Shown: one piece after another, positions 5,520 to 5,593 of the stretch
Numbering within the stretch: position 1 is the stretch's first letter
Layout of the letters: every line of letters begins with the position of its first letter
Source: Alphaproteobacteria bacterium
Lineage (GTDB): Bacteria; Pseudomonadota; Alphaproteobacteria; ATCC43930; CGMCC-115725
Direction of reading: 5' to 3'
DNA: 5,593 bases
NCBI GenBank assembly: GCA_030039975.1
Contig: JASHUO010000188.1
Span: forward strand, 1 to 5,593
The notes under the pieces: model-generated
Told to the model about the DNA's origin: nothing
Seen by the model: only the letters and a program-made list of their open reading frames with translations
The model's database searches: none
Translations under genes and position numbers: made by a program

Positions 5520-5593
5520 TCCGCCCGCTTCGCCTCGTTCTCGACGGCACGCGCATCCGCTTCATGCGCGGCCGCTTCGCCGGGCTCATCGTC
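5516..5593 (+). CDS. Start of a downstream gene, possibly SecF-like
   Basis: An open frame begins at ATG 5516 and runs off the right edge, giving 26 residues: a basic start (MIRPLRLVLDGTRIRFMRGR) leading into what looks like the beginning of a membrane helix (FAGLIV). The pattern of a short RLVxDxTxIxFM segment then a basic residue pair before helix 1 resembles the N-terminus of the protein-export subunit SecF, from memory of that family. The preceding gene is not a SecD, the usual partner, which weakens the assignment. The 4-bp ATGA overlap with the small membrane protein shows a coupled operon. Too little is visible for certainty. Confidence 0.6.
   Translation, partial: MIRPLRLVLDGTRIRFMRGRFAGLIV

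Noticed and set aside
1..5593. Search for CRISPR arrays, tRNA or rRNA genes, insertion sequences and attachment sites
   Set aside because: No regularly spaced repeats, tRNA-like cloverleaf, transposase motifs or element ends were seen. The window is almost wholly accounted for by ordinary coding genes.

Overview
The window is GC-rich, densely coding DNA with short intergenic gaps and 4-bp gene overlaps. The proteins look alphaproteobacterial: an Amt ammonium channel with the conserved C-terminal tail, a spinster-like MFS carrier, and a TauD/TfdA-family dioxygenase. Genus cannot be settled from the sequence alone.

Layout. Bases 1-438 hold the 3' end of an ammonium transporter gene, closed by a strong intrinsic terminator (459-491). 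Converging on it from the right is a minus-strand pair: an Fe(II)/2-oxoglutarate dioxygenase gene of the TauD/AtsK/TfdA family (1876-2787), overlapping by 4 bp an MFS transporter gene (527-1879). Diverging from that pair are a TetR-family repressor gene (2891-3526, GTG start) and, 9 bases after it, a type I formylglycine-dependent sulfatase gene (3536-5071). The right edge carries a small one-helix membrane protein gene (5151-5519, function unknown). It overlaps by 4 bp the start of a further gene (5516 onward) whose first residues resemble SecF.

How it may work. The central four genes look like one catabolic module built around a 103-bp divergent control region. A carrier would bring in an organic acid or organosulfur substrate. 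The cytosolic dioxygenase would oxidatively cleave one kind of substrate, and the cytosolic sulfatase (or a related esterase activity) would hydrolyse a sulfate (or phosphonate/phosphate) ester. The TetR protein would sense a substrate or intermediate. The control region contains a 24-bp imperfect palindrome sitting on the -10 element of a good sigma-70-type promoter for the dioxygenase. Just downstream in that transcript lies a perfect 9-bp hairpin whose five-base loop is complementary to the dioxygenase Shine-Dalgarno sequence. Function assignments at family level are firm; the substrate and the regulatory model are inference.
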